From assembly GCF_001999905.1 (NCBI RefSeq), contig NZ_CP019640.1, forward strand, positions 2,212,001 through 2,276,000: DNA of 64,000 bases, written 5' to 3'. Under the pieces are notes generated by a model. That model did not search any database, was not told the origin of the DNA, and worked only from the letters and a program-made list of their open reading frames with translations. How positions within the stretch are numbered: position 1 is the stretch's first letter; every line of letters starts with the position of its first letter. The position numbers and the translations under genes were made by a program. Shown here piece after piece: positions 48,929 through 57,276 of the stretch. The DNA is from Planococcus lenghuensis. GTDB taxonomy: Bacteria; Bacillota; Bacilli; Bacillales_A; Planococcaceae.

Positions 48929-49288
48929 TTATATCACCTGATCGTGCACAAAGTAAGAAGACAGTTTCGTTCTCACATGTCCTCTGTACCCTTCAAGCGG
49001 AATATCCAGTTGCGTCAGTAACCGATGCGCATTAACCCAGGCGCTCATTTCCGCTGTCACCCGATAGGAATCATCATGAAGCCATTTTTCGTGGTCAAGC
49101 CGGTGCTCCAGGAAATCGATCAAATGGCCGATTTCATGCGCGAGTGCAAACACAGCTTCCGCTGTCACTTCCCGCGGAATAGTTATTATCATTTTTGTGC
49201 TGAAACTGATACGCCGTGTATCATCAAATACGATCGTACAGCCCCGCTCTTCTGCGTATTGGATTAATTTATTATATGCTTCTTCCAT
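48929..49288 (-). CDS. ImmA/IrrE-family metallopeptidase
   Basis: A 119-residue zinc peptidase-like protein with ALAHEIGHLIDFLEH (His51, Glu52, His55) and a third ligand candidate in RVTAEMSAW (Glu80). In phages and ICEs such proteins cleave cI-like repressors, but no repressor gene is adjacent and none is seen in the window. It could be a stray mobile-element gene or a chromosomal regulator. It precedes the phosphatase gene by 77 bp on the same strand. The ribosome site is weak. Confidence 0.8.
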   Translation of the reverse strand: MEEAYNKLIQYAEERGCTIVFDDTRRISFSTKMIITIPREVTAEAVFALAHEIGHLIDFLEHRLDHEKWLHDDSYRVTAEMSAWVNAHRLLTQLDIPLEGYRGHVRTKLSSYFVHDQVI

Positions 49289-49415
49289 TTTTCAACTTCC
49301 CCGGCTGCCTTATTAATTAAACGTGCCATTTGGCAGCGTACAATCCATTTTACACACATTTTTATAAATTAGAAGTCCATTGCATCAAGCTGTCATAACC
49401 GGCTGGATTCCACTG

Positions 49416-49468
49416 CAAAAACGAAGACCCGCTAAAGCTCGACTGCTTCTGCGGGTCTCCGTTTTTGT
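49416..49468 (-). terminator. Intrinsic terminator of the 49475-49720 gene
   Basis: ACGAAGACCCGC (49421-49432) and GCGGGTCTCCGT (49451-49462) pair with one mismatch, then TTTTTGC on the minus strand. Confidence 0.8.
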
Positions 49469-49474
49469 CAGTTC

Positions 49475-49720
49475 TTATTCGACTTCTATCATTTCCGGTC
49501 TGACTTTCAAGCTTTTCGCCACATCTTCAATTAAATCTTTCATATCCTGGTAATTGGCTTTGAAAAAATCCAAGCCTTTCTTTAATGGTTCATAATCTCT
49601 GACCAGCTTGCCATGCTTATCGAAACAGTGGACCTCACTGACTCTGATTAAGTCGCCGAATGCATTGGGAACTTCGTAGTCATCCCCCAATAACAGCACT
49701 TCTACTTTTCTGATTTCCAT
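49475..49720 (-). CDS. Hypothetical protein
   Basis: An 81-residue soluble acidic protein (MEIRKVEVLLLGDDYEVPNA... ending SLKVRPEMIEVE). I see no signal, helix of membrane type or known motif. The start at 49720 follows GAGGGGGG at a normal distance and a proper terminator follows the stop, so it is a plausible monocistronic gene. The predicted fold is mixed alpha/beta. Confidence 0.6.
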   Translation of the reverse strand: MEIRKVEVLLLGDDYEVPNAFGDLIRVSEVHCFDKHGKLVRDYEPLKKGLDFFKANYQDMKDLIEDVAKSLKVRPEMIEVE

Positions 49721-49753
49721 CAGTATTCCCCCCTCATATCCATAATAATACAA

Positions 49754-50064
49754 AACCGGCTGAATTTCTTCACTTTTTCAAAAATAAACTCCAACTTTTT
49801 TCTCATTTTTTCATTTTGAAATATTTTTCAATGTCCCGATATTGTCTTTAGCTGTTGACCGGTCCAGCGCCTTCACTTTTAAAGGGACGAAATATTGCTA
49901 TGGAAAGTTGCTGTAGATAATAAATACCTCCATAGCCAAAAGCGTGTTGCACTGAAATTTAATAATAAAACGCGCGTCAAGAATGCAGGAATCCGCGTAT
50001 CCCACCCACAGCCTCTAAAGCCGACCATCCAACCGGCTCCCTTCAGCTCCCTTGTCTGGGCATA
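49754..50064. other. AT-rich intergenic region, no gene seen
   Basis: Frames here are short, have no ribosome sites and encode nothing recognisable. An 8-bp inverted repeat, GCTATGGA (49897-49904) with TCCATAGC (49929-49936), is the only structure noted. The left part is A/T-rich and probably contains the promoter of the gene ending at 49475. Confidence 0.5.
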
Positions 50065-50108
50065 AAAAAAACAAAGGCGCCGGTCCAGCAGTCCGGGCGC
50101 CTTTGTTG
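50065..50108 (-). terminator. Intrinsic terminator of the 50170-50508 gene
   Basis: ACAAAGGCGCCGG and CCGGGCGCCTTTGT pair with one bulge, with eight T on the minus strand after the stem. Confidence 0.83.
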
Positions 50109-50169
50109 TGCATCTCAGTATATGATTCACTTTGTGAATTGCCTGATTGAATGAAGGTTTTTTCAACCT

Positions 50170-50508
50170 TTATTGCGCAGATCCGCTATCAGGATATGGC
50201 TTTGTAATATCCATCGCATAAATCCCAACGTTGTTTACGAGCAAATCCCGCACGGCATAGATGGGTCTGTTGTTTTTCTTCGTCTCCTCTATGTATCCGT
50301 TTACGAGATCCTGCAAGTACGCGCCAAGCGACTCAGTGCCTACTGCTTCCTTTACATCCGTTTGACTCTGGAAAGCCTGCTGGAAATAGATATGTGCAAT
50401 TTCAATAGCGGAGACTTCCCCTTCATCCGACTGGGTTCCCACCACCTGATAAAAGTTTCCGTATTCGTCAGTGACCAGATCACCGGCCATTATTCCCTTC
50501 ATGCTCAT
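50170..50508 (-). CDS. Hypothetical protein
   Basis: A 112-residue protein without a family I recognise. It begins MSMKGIMAGDLVTDEYGNFYQVVGTQ, suggestive of a small beta-barrel of DUF-type stress or antitoxin-like proteins, followed by a helical half (SLGAYLQDLVNGYIEETKKN) and a hydrophobic patch near the end. The ATG at 50508 follows GAAGGAGG by 8 nt, a strong site; upstream in-frame codons are leader. The terminator downstream supports it as a real transcript. Confidence 0.62.
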   Translation of the reverse strand: MSMKGIMAGDLVTDEYGNFYQVVGTQSDEGEVSAIEIAHIYFQQAFQSQTDVKEAVGTESLGAYLQDLVNGYIEETKKNNRPIYAVRDLLVNNVGIYAMDITKPYPDSGSAQ

Positions 50509-50689
50509 AACTTTAGCCTCCTTCAGTAATTTATAAATTCGATAAGCCGATGCATTCACTGCAAGTCTTGTTGTTGCTGCATGGCATTGTCAGGGGCAGT
50601 ATCCTAATTTATCCCCTTTGCTTTCTAGTTATACAGGAAAAATTCCCTGTATTCCAGTAATACAGTATACCTTGGCAGTCGAAAGATGG

Positions 50690-50830
50690 AGAAACTGCAT
50701 GGACAGCAAACCTTTCATTTACGTCAACCGACTCCTTGAACGGCTACGACATTGACGAAACAATGATAAATATATACAGCCACGTCTTGAAGAAAATGAA
50801 AGGTTCTTCGCTGAATAAACCGAAATTTAT
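50690..50830 (+). pseudogene. Relic of a tyrosine-type integrase C-terminus
   Basis: The sequence TFHLRQPTP (50720-50746, one frame) resembles the HDLRH-THA active-site box of phage integrases. After a frame change, ETMINIYSHVLKKMKGSS (from 50757) resembles the STTMNIYSHVLKKM end that carries the catalytic Tyr. Everything between and before is missing. No ribosome site or start fits. Read as a decayed, frameshifted integrase tail; the match is by eye and short. Confidence 0.45.
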
Positions 50831-50899
50831 TTGGAGAACTTTTTGGACAAATTCCAGACGTGTCCATATTCTGCCCGGAAGTCTTCACTCTTCACCACG

Positions 50900-50934
50900 A
50901 AAAAACCGCTGGAGCTTTAACGCCCCAACGGTTT
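50900..50934 (-). terminator. Intrinsic terminator of glnA
   Basis: AAACCGCTGG and CCAACGGTTT pair (one mismatch) around AGCTTTAACGCC, with six T on the minus strand after it. Confidence 0.83.
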
Positions 50935-50940
50935 CCCCAC

Positions 50941-52281
50941 TTAATACATTTTTAGGTACTGCTCGCGCTCCCATGGGTGCACAGCGGTTCTGAACATATC
51001 CCACTCAATTTCTTTCGCTTCCACAAAGTTCTTGAAGATGTGGTTGCCAAGTGAGTTTTTGATGACTTCATCTTTTTCAAGTTCGTTCAGAGCTGCTAAG
51101 AGTGTGCCTGGCAGATCTTCGATGCCTACTGCTTCGCGCTCTTTTTTATTCATTGTATAAATATTACGGTCAACCGCTTTCGGAGCATCCATTTTTTTCT
51201 TGATACCATCAAGTCCTGCAGCCAGCAGCACAGACATCGCAAGGTATGGATTGGCAGCCGGGTCGACTGAACGGACTTCCACACGCGTGGAAAGGCCGCG
51301 GGAAGCCGGCACACGGATCAATGGGCTACGGTTCTGGCCGGACCAAGCGATATAGCAAGGCGCTTCATAGCCCGGAACGAGACGCTTGTATGAATTCACC
51401 AATGGATTGGTAACCGCAGTGAAGCCTTTCGCGTGCTCCATGATGCCGCTGATGAATTGATATGCGTTCTCGCTCAGCTGCATGCCGTTTTCATCATTCT
51501 CATCCAGGAATGCATTCTCATTGCCTTTGAATAATGACAAGTTCATGTGCATACCGGAACCGTTAACGCCGAACAGCGGCTTTGGCATGAATGTTGCATG
51601 CAGGCCATGCTGGCGGGCAATCGTCTTAACAACGAGTTTGAATGTCTGGATCTGGTCACACGCAGTGACAGCATCCGCATATTTAAAGTCGATTTCATGT
51701 TGTCCCGGAGCTACCTCGTGGTGGGAAGCTTCCATTTCAAAGCCCATTTCTTCCAGTTCAAGCACGATATCGCGTCGGCAGTTCTCGCCGAGATCAACCG
51801 GTGCCAAGTCGAAATAGCCGCCATGGTCATTCAATTCAAGTGAAGGTTCTCCCTGATGATCAAGCTTGAACAGGAAAAACTCCGGTTCTGGTCCGAGATT
51901 AAAATTAGTGAAGCCCAGCTCCTTCATTTCTTCAAGGGTACGTTTCAGGTTCGCACGCGGGTCCCCGGCAAATGGCGTGCCATCTGGATTATAGACGTCA
52001 CAGATCAGTCGGGCTACTTTTCCTTTACCGGTGATCCATGGGAATACAACCCATGTATCGAGATCCGGATACAGCAGCATATCCGACTCTTCGATGCGGA
52101 CGAATCCGTCGATTGACGATCCATCGAATGACATTTTATTATCGAGTGCTTTATCAAGCTGGGAAATTGGAATTTCTACGTTCTTGATGGTCCCGAGAAT
52201 ATCGGTGAACTGCAAGCGGATAAAGTTTACTCCTTCTTCTTTCACAAGCCTTACAATGTCTTCTTTTGAATACTTACTCAT
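50941..52281 (-). CDS. glnA: Glutamine synthetase type I
   Basis: ATP-dependent amidation of glutamate, and in Firmicutes also a sensor that controls GlnR and TnrA when feedback inhibited. The 446-residue protein has the DGSSIDGF and [11 protein letters not shown] metal segments, [12 protein letters not shown] and [13 protein letters not shown]. It is the alpha-type, without the adenylylation Tyr region of enteric GlnA. The ATG at 52281 matches MSKYSKEDI; a GTG twelve bases before overlaps the AGGAG site. It follows glnR by 45 nt. Confidence 0.96.
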   Translation of the reverse strand: MSKYSKEDIVRLVKEEGVNFIRLQFTDILGTIKNVEIPISQLDKALDNKMSFDGSSIDGFVRIEESDMLLYPDLDTWVVFPWITGKGKVARLICDVYNPDGTPFAGDPRANLKRTLEEMKELGFTNFNLGPEPEFFLFKLDHQGEPSLELNDHGGYFDLAPVDLGENCRRDIVLELEEMGFEMEASHHEVAPGQHEIDFKYADAVTACDQIQTFKLVVKTIARQHGLHATFMPKPLFGVNGSGMHMNLSLFKGNENAFLDENDENGMQLSENAYQFISGIMEHAKGFTAVTNPLVNSYKRLVPGYEAPCYIAWSGQNRSPLIRVPASRGLSTRVEVRSVDPAANPYLAMSVLLAAGLDGIKKKMDAPKAVDRNIYTMNKKEREAVGIEDLPGTLLAALNELEKDEVIKNSLGNHIFKNFVEAKEIEWDMFRTAVHPWEREQYLKMY

Positions 52282-52326
52282 TCGTCTGTTCACACTCCTA
52301 GGTTTAATTATGTAGCCCGTTGTCCA

Positions 52327-52707
52327 TCAATGATAGAAACGGGATAAATCCCCTTGTCTGACTGAACTGCGGCGGCTTTGCGAATTCATCATCTCAATCC
52401 GCAGGAAATCGCGCAGCTCTTCGTCTGTCATCTGTTTCATTTCCGGAGCGGCAAGCGGAGGCTGCACTTGCATATCAAAAATCTTGCGGATTCCCGCCAG
52501 ATTGATGCCCTGCTCGAGATATTCTTTGATTTCCAGCAGCCGGTCCACATCGTTCAAGGAAAACATCCGCTTATTGCCGGAAGTGCGTGCCGGTGTAATT
52601 AACTGCTGGTCCTCGTAATGCCGGATCTGACGAGCTGTCAGACTGGTCAGTTCCATCACAATGCTGATTGGAAGAATCGGCATCGTGCGCCGGACTTCTT
52701 GACTCAT
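52327..52707 (-). CDS. glnR: Nitrogen repressor GlnR
   Basis: MerR-family repressor of glnRA, active with feedback-inhibited glutamine synthetase. The 126-residue protein has the N-terminal MerR helix-turn-helix LTARQIRHYEDQQLITPARTSGNKRMFSLNDVDRLLEIKE and a C-terminal sensing tail (ELRDFLRIEMMNSQSRRSSVRQGDLSRF). The ATG at 52707 has GAGGTG six bases before; the GTG nine bases upstream overlaps it. A GlnR box lies upstream at 52774-52790. Confidence 0.95.
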   Translation of the reverse strand: MSQEVRRTMPILPISIVMELTSLTARQIRHYEDQQLITPARTSGNKRMFSLNDVDRLLEIKEYLEQGINLAGIRKIFDMQVQPPLAAPEMKQMTDEELRDFLRIEMMNSQSRRSSVRQGDLSRFYH

Positions 52708-52739
52708 ACTTATCACCTCTATACAATGTTCACCCTTTT

Positions 52740-52768
52740 ACCTTACACGATGTAAAATCGGTTGTCAA
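52740..52768 (-). promoter_or_regulatory. Promoter of glnRA
   Basis: On the minus strand TTGACA (52763-52768) and TAAGGT (52740-52745) are spaced by 17 nt. The -10 is weak. It lies 33 nt before the glnR start and just downstream of the GlnR box. Confidence 0.55.
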
Positions 52769-52773
52769 ACTAA

Positions 52774-52790
52774 TGTTAGGAAAATTAACA
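52774..52790. promoter_or_regulatory. GlnR/TnrA operator
   Basis: TGTTAGGAAAATTAACA is a perfect TGTTA-N7-TAACA palindrome, the consensus site for GlnR and TnrA. It lies between the ynbB stop and the -35 of glnR, so glnRA should be repressed in nitrogen excess. Confidence 0.9.
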
Positions 52791-52797
52791 AATTAAA

Positions 52798-54027
52798 TCA
52801 AACCAATTGCTTGTCGATCAAATCCTGCACAGCTTTTGTTACAGCAATCTTCACATGCTCGTATGTCAGCCCCCCCTGCACAAATGCAGTATAAGGCGGA
52901 CGAATCGGACCATCCGCAGTCAGTTCAATCGAAGATCCTTGGACGAAAGTTCCTGCTGCCATAATGACATCATCCGCGTAACCCGGCATATAAGCTGGTA
53001 CCGGACGGTAATGCGCATTAACCGGTGAATTTGCCTGGATCGCCTGGCAAAATGCCACCATTTGATCCGCTGTGCCGAACGAGACCGACTGGATCAGGTC
53101 CGTCCGGGCCGCTTTATAATGCGGACTGGTTTCCATTCCCATCCCGTTTAGCAATGCAGAAGTGAAAATGGCGCCTTTCATTGCCTGTGCAACCACGTGC
53201 GGAGCCAGGAAAAAGCCTTGATACATATCCGCCAGGGTATTCAGTGAAGCCCCCGCTTCTCCTCCTATACCCGGTGACGTCATCCGGTACGCACATTTTT
53301 CAATAAGATCCCGTCTTCCGGCAATATAGCCGCCAATCTTAGCCATACCGCCCCCGGGATTCTTAATAAGCGAACCGGCCATCAGATCTGCACCGGCTTC
53401 AATCGGCTCGCGGGTCTCCGCAAACTCCCCGTAGCAATTATCGACGAAGACGATCACGTCTTTTTTCAGCGCCCGCACCCGCCGGATCATCTCTTCAATT
53501 TCGTTGACAGTGAAAGACGGACGCGTTGAATAGCCGCGTGATCGTTGAATCGCTACAACTTTCGTCCGGGAAGACATGGCTGTTTCAACAGCCGGCCAGT
53601 CAACAGCATCGTTTTTCAACTCCGTGTGCTGATATGTGATTCCGAAATCCGCCAATGAACCGGTGTCTTTTTCACCGCCGGATACGATGGAAGCAAGGGT
53701 ATCATATGGTTTTCCTGTAATATACAGCAATTCATCCCCCGGACGCAGAACACCGAATAAACTGATGGTGATCGCATGCGTGCCGGAGATGATCTGAGGG
53801 CGGACGAGCGCCGACTGGGCACGAAAAACATCTGCATAGACCCGTTCAAGCGTATCTCTCCCTTCATCGTCGTATCCATAGCCGGAAGAAGGATTGAAAT
53901 GATAATCGCTCACTTGGTTTTTCTGAAAAGCCGTCAGTACTTTCGCCTGGTTTTCAAGTGCAATCGCATCTGCATAACCAAGCTGCGGACGGATGAGTTG
54001 TTCAGTTTCCTGGATGAAATTCTGCAT
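52798..54027 (-). CDS. ynbB: Methionine gamma-lyase family (aluminium-resistance-type) protein, YnbB-like
   Basis: PLP-dependent enzyme of the Cys/Met metabolism fold, 409 residues. It has the substrate loop NPSSGYGYDDEGRD, the PLP phosphate region RPQIISGTHAI, DNCYGEFAETREP with the PLP Asp, and the Lys in LMAGSLIKNPGGGMAKIGGYIAGR. Old annotations call it aluminium resistance; the substrate is not known. It precedes glnR as in B. subtilis, but there hflX (ynbA) comes first, and here a channel gene is divergent instead. Confidence 0.87.
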   Translation of the reverse strand: MQNFIQETEQLIRPQLGYADAIALENQAKVLTAFQKNQVSDYHFNPSSGYGYDDEGRDTLERVYADVFRAQSALVRPQIISGTHAITISLFGVLRPGDELLYITGKPYDTLASIVSGGEKDTGSLADFGITYQHTELKNDAVDWPAVETAMSSRTKVVAIQRSRGYSTRPSFTVNEIEEMIRRVRALKKDVIVFVDNCYGEFAETREPIEAGADLMAGSLIKNPGGGMAKIGGYIAGRRDLIEKCAYRMTSPGIGGEAGASLNTLADMYQGFFLAPHVVAQAMKGAIFTSALLNGMGMETSPHYKAARTDLIQSVSFGTADQMVAFCQAIQANSPVNAHYRPVPAYMPGYADDVIMAAGTFVQGSSIELTADGPIRPPYTAFVQGGLTYEHVKIAVTKAVQDLIDKQLV

Positions 54028-54147
54028 GATGTTCTCCTATCTGATCGTTAAAAAATTTTGCCTGCTGCAATACTTGAAATCATAGCAGATTCTGCTACAA
54101 TTCAGTAGTTGCTTAACATTACAATTATTGGGTGGAGGAATGTTGCC

Positions 54148-54756
54148 GTGGCATGGGAAGTGCTCAGCATCATTGGGACAGTGGCGTTCGCTGTTTCAGG
54201 TGCATTTATCGCAATGGAAGAAAAGTATGATATTTTCGGTGTTTATATATTAGGCATCATTACGGCCTTTGGCGGCGGCGCAGTCCGCAACCTGCTGATT
54301 GGCGTTCCTGTTTCTGCTTTATGGGAGCAGGAGATGATGTTTCAAATTGCACTTCTCGCTATTACTGCTGTCTTCCTGTTTCCAAATAACCTGCTGCGGC
54401 ATTGGACGCGCTGGGGCAATCTATTCGATGCAGTCGGGCTGGCCGCATTTGCCATCCAGGGAGCCATTTACGCTGTGGAACTAAACCTGCCTCTCCCGGC
54501 GGTTATCGTAGCAGCCGTATTGACCGGCTCCGGCGGCGGAATGATCCGTGACGTGCTGGCCGGACGTAAACCGCTGGTACTGCGGTCGGAAGTATATGCT
54601 GTCTGGGCGGCACTGGCCGGCCTCTTAATCGGATTGGAAGTGATCCGCACCGATACTGGGCTCTTGTTGCTGTTTGCCTTCATCACAGTTCTCCGGATAC
54701 TTTCTTATATGCTGAAATGGCGTTTACCGTTCCGCCAAATCACAACACAAACGTAA
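54148..54756 (+). CDS. TRIC/UPF0126-type membrane channel protein
   Basis: A 202-residue membrane protein with about seven hydrophobic helices and two internally repeated glycine motifs, GIITAFGGGAVRNLLIG and VLTGSGGGMIRDVLAG, the mark of the bacterial TRIC (UPF0126, YadS/YvgT) family, thought to conduct monovalent cations. The start is a GTG at 54148 with GGTGGAGG about 9 nt upstream; an ATG at 54140 is out of frame. Divergent from ynbB. Confidence 0.85.
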   Translation: MAWEVLSIIGTVAFAVSGAFIAMEEKYDIFGVYILGIITAFGGGAVRNLLIGVPVSALWEQEMMFQIALLAITAVFLFPNNLLRHWTRWGNLFDAVGLAAFAIQGAIYAVELNLPLPAVIVAAVLTGSGGGMIRDVLAGRKPLVLRSEVYAVWAALAGLLIGLEVIRTDTGLLLLFAFITVLRILSYMLKWRLPFRQITTQT

Positions 54757-54790
54757 AAAGAAGCTGCCGGCTGCCGGCAGCTTCTTTTTC
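54754..54790. terminator. Bidirectional terminator between the channel gene and the rhodanese gene
   Basis: AAAAAGAAGCTGCCGG pairs with CCGGCAGCTTCTTTTT around CTG, a perfect 16-bp stem with T runs on both strands. Confidence 0.9.
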
Positions 54791-55093
54791 TTATTTCGTG
54801 ATCGTCTCGCCGTTCCAATCGAGCATACCGCCCTCAACGTTCGTAACGTCAAAACCTTCGCTCTCGAGATAGGCACAGGCTTGGGCGCTCCTTCTGCCGG
54901 AACGGCAAATAATGGCGTACGATTTACCGGTTTCCAGTTCGTCGGTCCTCACTGGCACTGTCCCCAGTGGAATATGGACAGCACCGGGAATTATGCCATA
55001 CATGACTTCTTCATCTTCCCGGACATCGATGATGTGGACAGTCTCTCCAGCTTCCAGCTGTTCCAGAAGCTCGTCAGCTGTTACAGATTTCAT
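54791..55093 (-). CDS. Rhodanese-like domain protein
   Basis: Single rhodanese domain of 100 residues. The N-terminal segment [31 protein letters not shown] and the active-site loop [15 protein letters not shown] (Cys63) are complete, so sulfurtransferase or persulfide-handling activity is possible. The ATG overlaps the hfq stop by 4 bp (ATGA), so the two are coupled. In B. subtilis this gene is not between hfq and the following genes; functional tie to Hfq is unproven. Confidence 0.88.
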   Translation of the reverse strand: MKSVTADELLEQLEAGETVHIIDVREDEEVMYGIIPGAVHIPLGTVPVRTDELETGKSYAIICRSGRRSAQACAYLESEGFDVTNVEGGMLDWNGETITK

Positions 55094-55341
55094 TTCGTTT
55101 CCTCCTGCTTCGCCGCTTCCTGCTGATGGTTCAGCTGAATCGGCCGAGCCGGTACAAAAGTGGAAATGGCGTGCTTGTAGATCAATTGTTGCCGACCATC
55201 CGTTTCCAGCAGCACCGTGAAGTTATCGTATGACTTCACCAGGCCTTTCAGCTGAAATCCATTTGTCAAAAAGACGGTTACATGGATATTGTTCTTTCTT
55301 AACTGATTCAAAAATACATCCTGCATGTTGGCAAGTTTCAT
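55090..55341 (-). CDS. hfq: RNA chaperone Hfq
   Basis: Sm-like RNA-binding ring protein of 83 residues. Sm1 ([23 protein letters not shown]) and Sm2 (IYKHAISTF) are both present with the KHAIS motif. The start [25 protein letters not shown] follows Bacillus Hfq. A short Gln/Glu-rich tail ([11 protein letters not shown]) follows the core. It lies 11 nt downstream of the miaA stop. Confidence 0.95.
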   Translation of the reverse strand: MKLANMQDVFLNQLRKNNIHVTVFLTNGFQLKGLVKSYDNFTVLLETDGRQQLIYKHAISTFVPARPIQLNHQQEAAKQEETK

Positions 55342-55352
55342 TCCCGTACCCC

Positions 55353-56306
55353 CTAGTTTTTCTCTGCCTCTTTTTGGGCCTCAATCATAGATATTCGACT
55401 GCTCCGCCGATTCTCCTTTAAAAAACCTTCAACTTCCGCAACTATTTTTTCAGTTGGCTGCAAGGCATCAGTCCAGTATACCGGCAGTTTGTTACGGAAA
55501 TAAGTGAATTGCCGCTTGGCGTAATTGCGGGAATTCTTTTTCAGTAGCCGGATCGCTTCCTCCAGCTGTTGTTCTCCTGACAGATACGGAAATAATTCTT
55601 TGTAGCCGATCGCCTTCGCTGCCTGTGCAGCTGTAAGCTTCCGGTCAACGAGCATCTCGGCCTCTTGCAGAAGTCCGTTTGCCAGCATGTCATCCACACG
55701 GAAATCAATCCGTTCATACAGGATGGACCGCGGCAAATCGAGTCCAATAATCGCTTCGTTATAAAGCGGAACATTCCCTTTCGTGGTTTCCGGCCGGCCG
55801 CCTGTCAGCAGAATTTCAAGTGCCCGAAGCACGCGGCGGGTATTATTCGGGTGAATTGCAGTATCGGGATCCAATCCAGTCAGCTTTTTATGCATGTGTG
55901 CCGGGCCTTTCTGTTCCAACTCCTCATAGAGAGCTTCCCGGAGAGCGGGATCGGTTTTATCTTCGGCGAACCGGTAGTCGAACAGCACCGCCTGAATATA
56001 CAGCCCGGTGCCGCCGACAATGATTGGCAGCTTGCCTCGCGAATGGATCTCATCGATTTTTTCGCGCACGAGCCGCTGATAATCCGCTACGGAAAACGAT
56101 TCAGCCGGATCCAGAATATCCAGCAAGTGATGAGGTATTCCCGCCATTTCATCCGGAGATATCTTCGCGGTGCCGACATCCAGCCCTTTATAGACCTGCA
56201 TGGAATCTCCGCTGATGATTTCGCCACCCAGCCGGTTGGCAAGCGCCAGGCTCAATGCCGTTTTCCCTGAAGCTGTCGGACCTACAATCGCCAGCACGTC
56301 AGGCAT
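55353..56306 (-). CDS. miaA: tRNA dimethylallyltransferase
   Basis: Adds a dimethylallyl group to A37 of tRNAs reading UNN codons. The 317-residue protein has the P-loop [12 protein letters not shown] (about 8-19), the [16 protein letters not shown] segment, and a [18 protein letters not shown] core. It supplies the substrate for MiaB, encoded at 62223-63767. The ATG at 56306 is favoured over a GTG at 56309; it overlaps the end of the hydrolase gene by 8 bp. Confidence 0.95.
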   Translation of the reverse strand: MPDVLAIVGPTASGKTALSLALANRLGGEIISGDSMQVYKGLDVGTAKISPDEMAGIPHHLLDILDPAESFSVADYQRLVREKIDEIHSRGKLPIIVGGTGLYIQAVLFDYRFAEDKTDPALREALYEELEQKGPAHMHKKLTGLDPDTAIHPNNTRRVLRALEILLTGGRPETTKGNVPLYNEAIIGLDLPRSILYERIDFRVDDMLANGLLQEAEMLVDRKLTAAQAAKAIGYKELFPYLSGEQQLEEAIRLLKKNSRNYAKRQFTYFRNKLPVYWTDALQPTEKIVAEVEGFLKENRRSSRISMIEAQKEAEKN

Positions 56307-57219
56307 CACGCTTCATCCAATCGGCAATGATTTCATAGTATCGCTCCCTATGCAATTCATTGAGCAATTCATGCCGCGCGCCTTCCCCTAAGAAGACTGT
56401 CACGTCTTCGGCACCGGCATCCGCCAATTGCTTCGCTGCCATGAACACGCCTTCTCCCAGGTTCCCGACCGGATCGGCGGAACCGCTGACGAAGAAGATC
56501 GGCAATCCACTGCGGACTTTGCGCACTTCCCTGGGATTGTGGATGATGAAGATACCGTCAAACAAATCGACGAAGAATTGATTGGTCGGGATGAAGCCGC
56601 ACAGCGGGTCGGCAATATATGACTGCACGACTTCCGGATCCCGGGACAGCCAGCCAAAACCGGCATCCGCTTCCGGGAACTGGGCGTTGAACTGACCGAA
56701 CATGACCGATGTCAGCAAATGGTTCCGATCCTGCGGTCCGAATGTGCGGGCCATCGATTTTGCATACCCGCGCGCAACATGTCCCTGGTATTTCACATTA
56801 CCGCCTGAACCGGACAGCACCACCCGTTCGACCGAATCGCTGTAGAGCTGAATGTAGCGGCGGGCGACATAGGACCCCATACTATGACCAAAAAGAATAA
56901 ACGGCAATTTATCCAGTTTTTCCTGCCCGGCAAGCACAATTTGCCGGGCATCCTGCACGAGCCGTTCAAATCCGTTCTGCTCTGCTATAAATCCGAGTTT
57001 TCCGTTTCGTTTCGCTGTGCGGCCATGGCCTCGCTGGTCATGGCCCGTAACGGCATAACCCTGACGCGCAAGAAAGCGCGCGAAGTCATCGAACCGACCG
57101 ATATGCTCTGCCATCCCGTGCAGTAAGTGTACATGCCCGATGGGGGATTTTGGGATCCACGTCACCATATACACTTTATGTCCATCATCCATTTCGAGAA
57201 ATTCCTCTGTTCTTTCCAT
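56299..57219 (-). CDS. Alpha/beta hydrolase, lysophospholipase/monoacylglycerol-lipase type
   Basis: Serine hydrolase of 306 residues. The [20 protein letters not shown] oxyanion region, [11 protein letters not shown], the nucleophile elbow [11 protein letters not shown] (Ser113), Asp in SGSADPVG and His in GARHELLNE make a full Hydrolase_4 set. No signal peptide, so probably cytosolic or membrane-associated. It lies between mutL and miaA; substrate unknown. The gene overlaps miaA, implying co-translation. Confidence 0.87.
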   Translation of the reverse strand: MERTEEFLEMDDGHKVYMVTWIPKSPIGHVHLLHGMAEHIGRFDDFARFLARQGYAVTGHDQRGHGRTAKRNGKLGFIAEQNGFERLVQDARQIVLAGQEKLDKLPFILFGHSMGSYVARRYIQLYSDSVERVVLSGSGGNVKYQGHVARGYAKSMARTFGPQDRNHLLTSVMFGQFNAQFPEADAGFGWLSRDPEVVQSYIADPLCGFIPTNQFFVDLFDGIFIIHNPREVRKVRSGLPIFFVSGSADPVGNLGEGVFMAAKQLADAGAEDVTVFLGEGARHELLNELHRERYYEIIADWMKRDA

Positions 57220-57276
57220 TCACTTGCCCCTTTCCAAAAACCAAGAATTCGATCAGCTTTACTTCTCTCTTCCTTG

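Noticed and set aside
49879-50166. A 95-codon minus-strand frame
   Set aside because: It runs through the terminator of the 50170-50508 gene and lacks a start signal.
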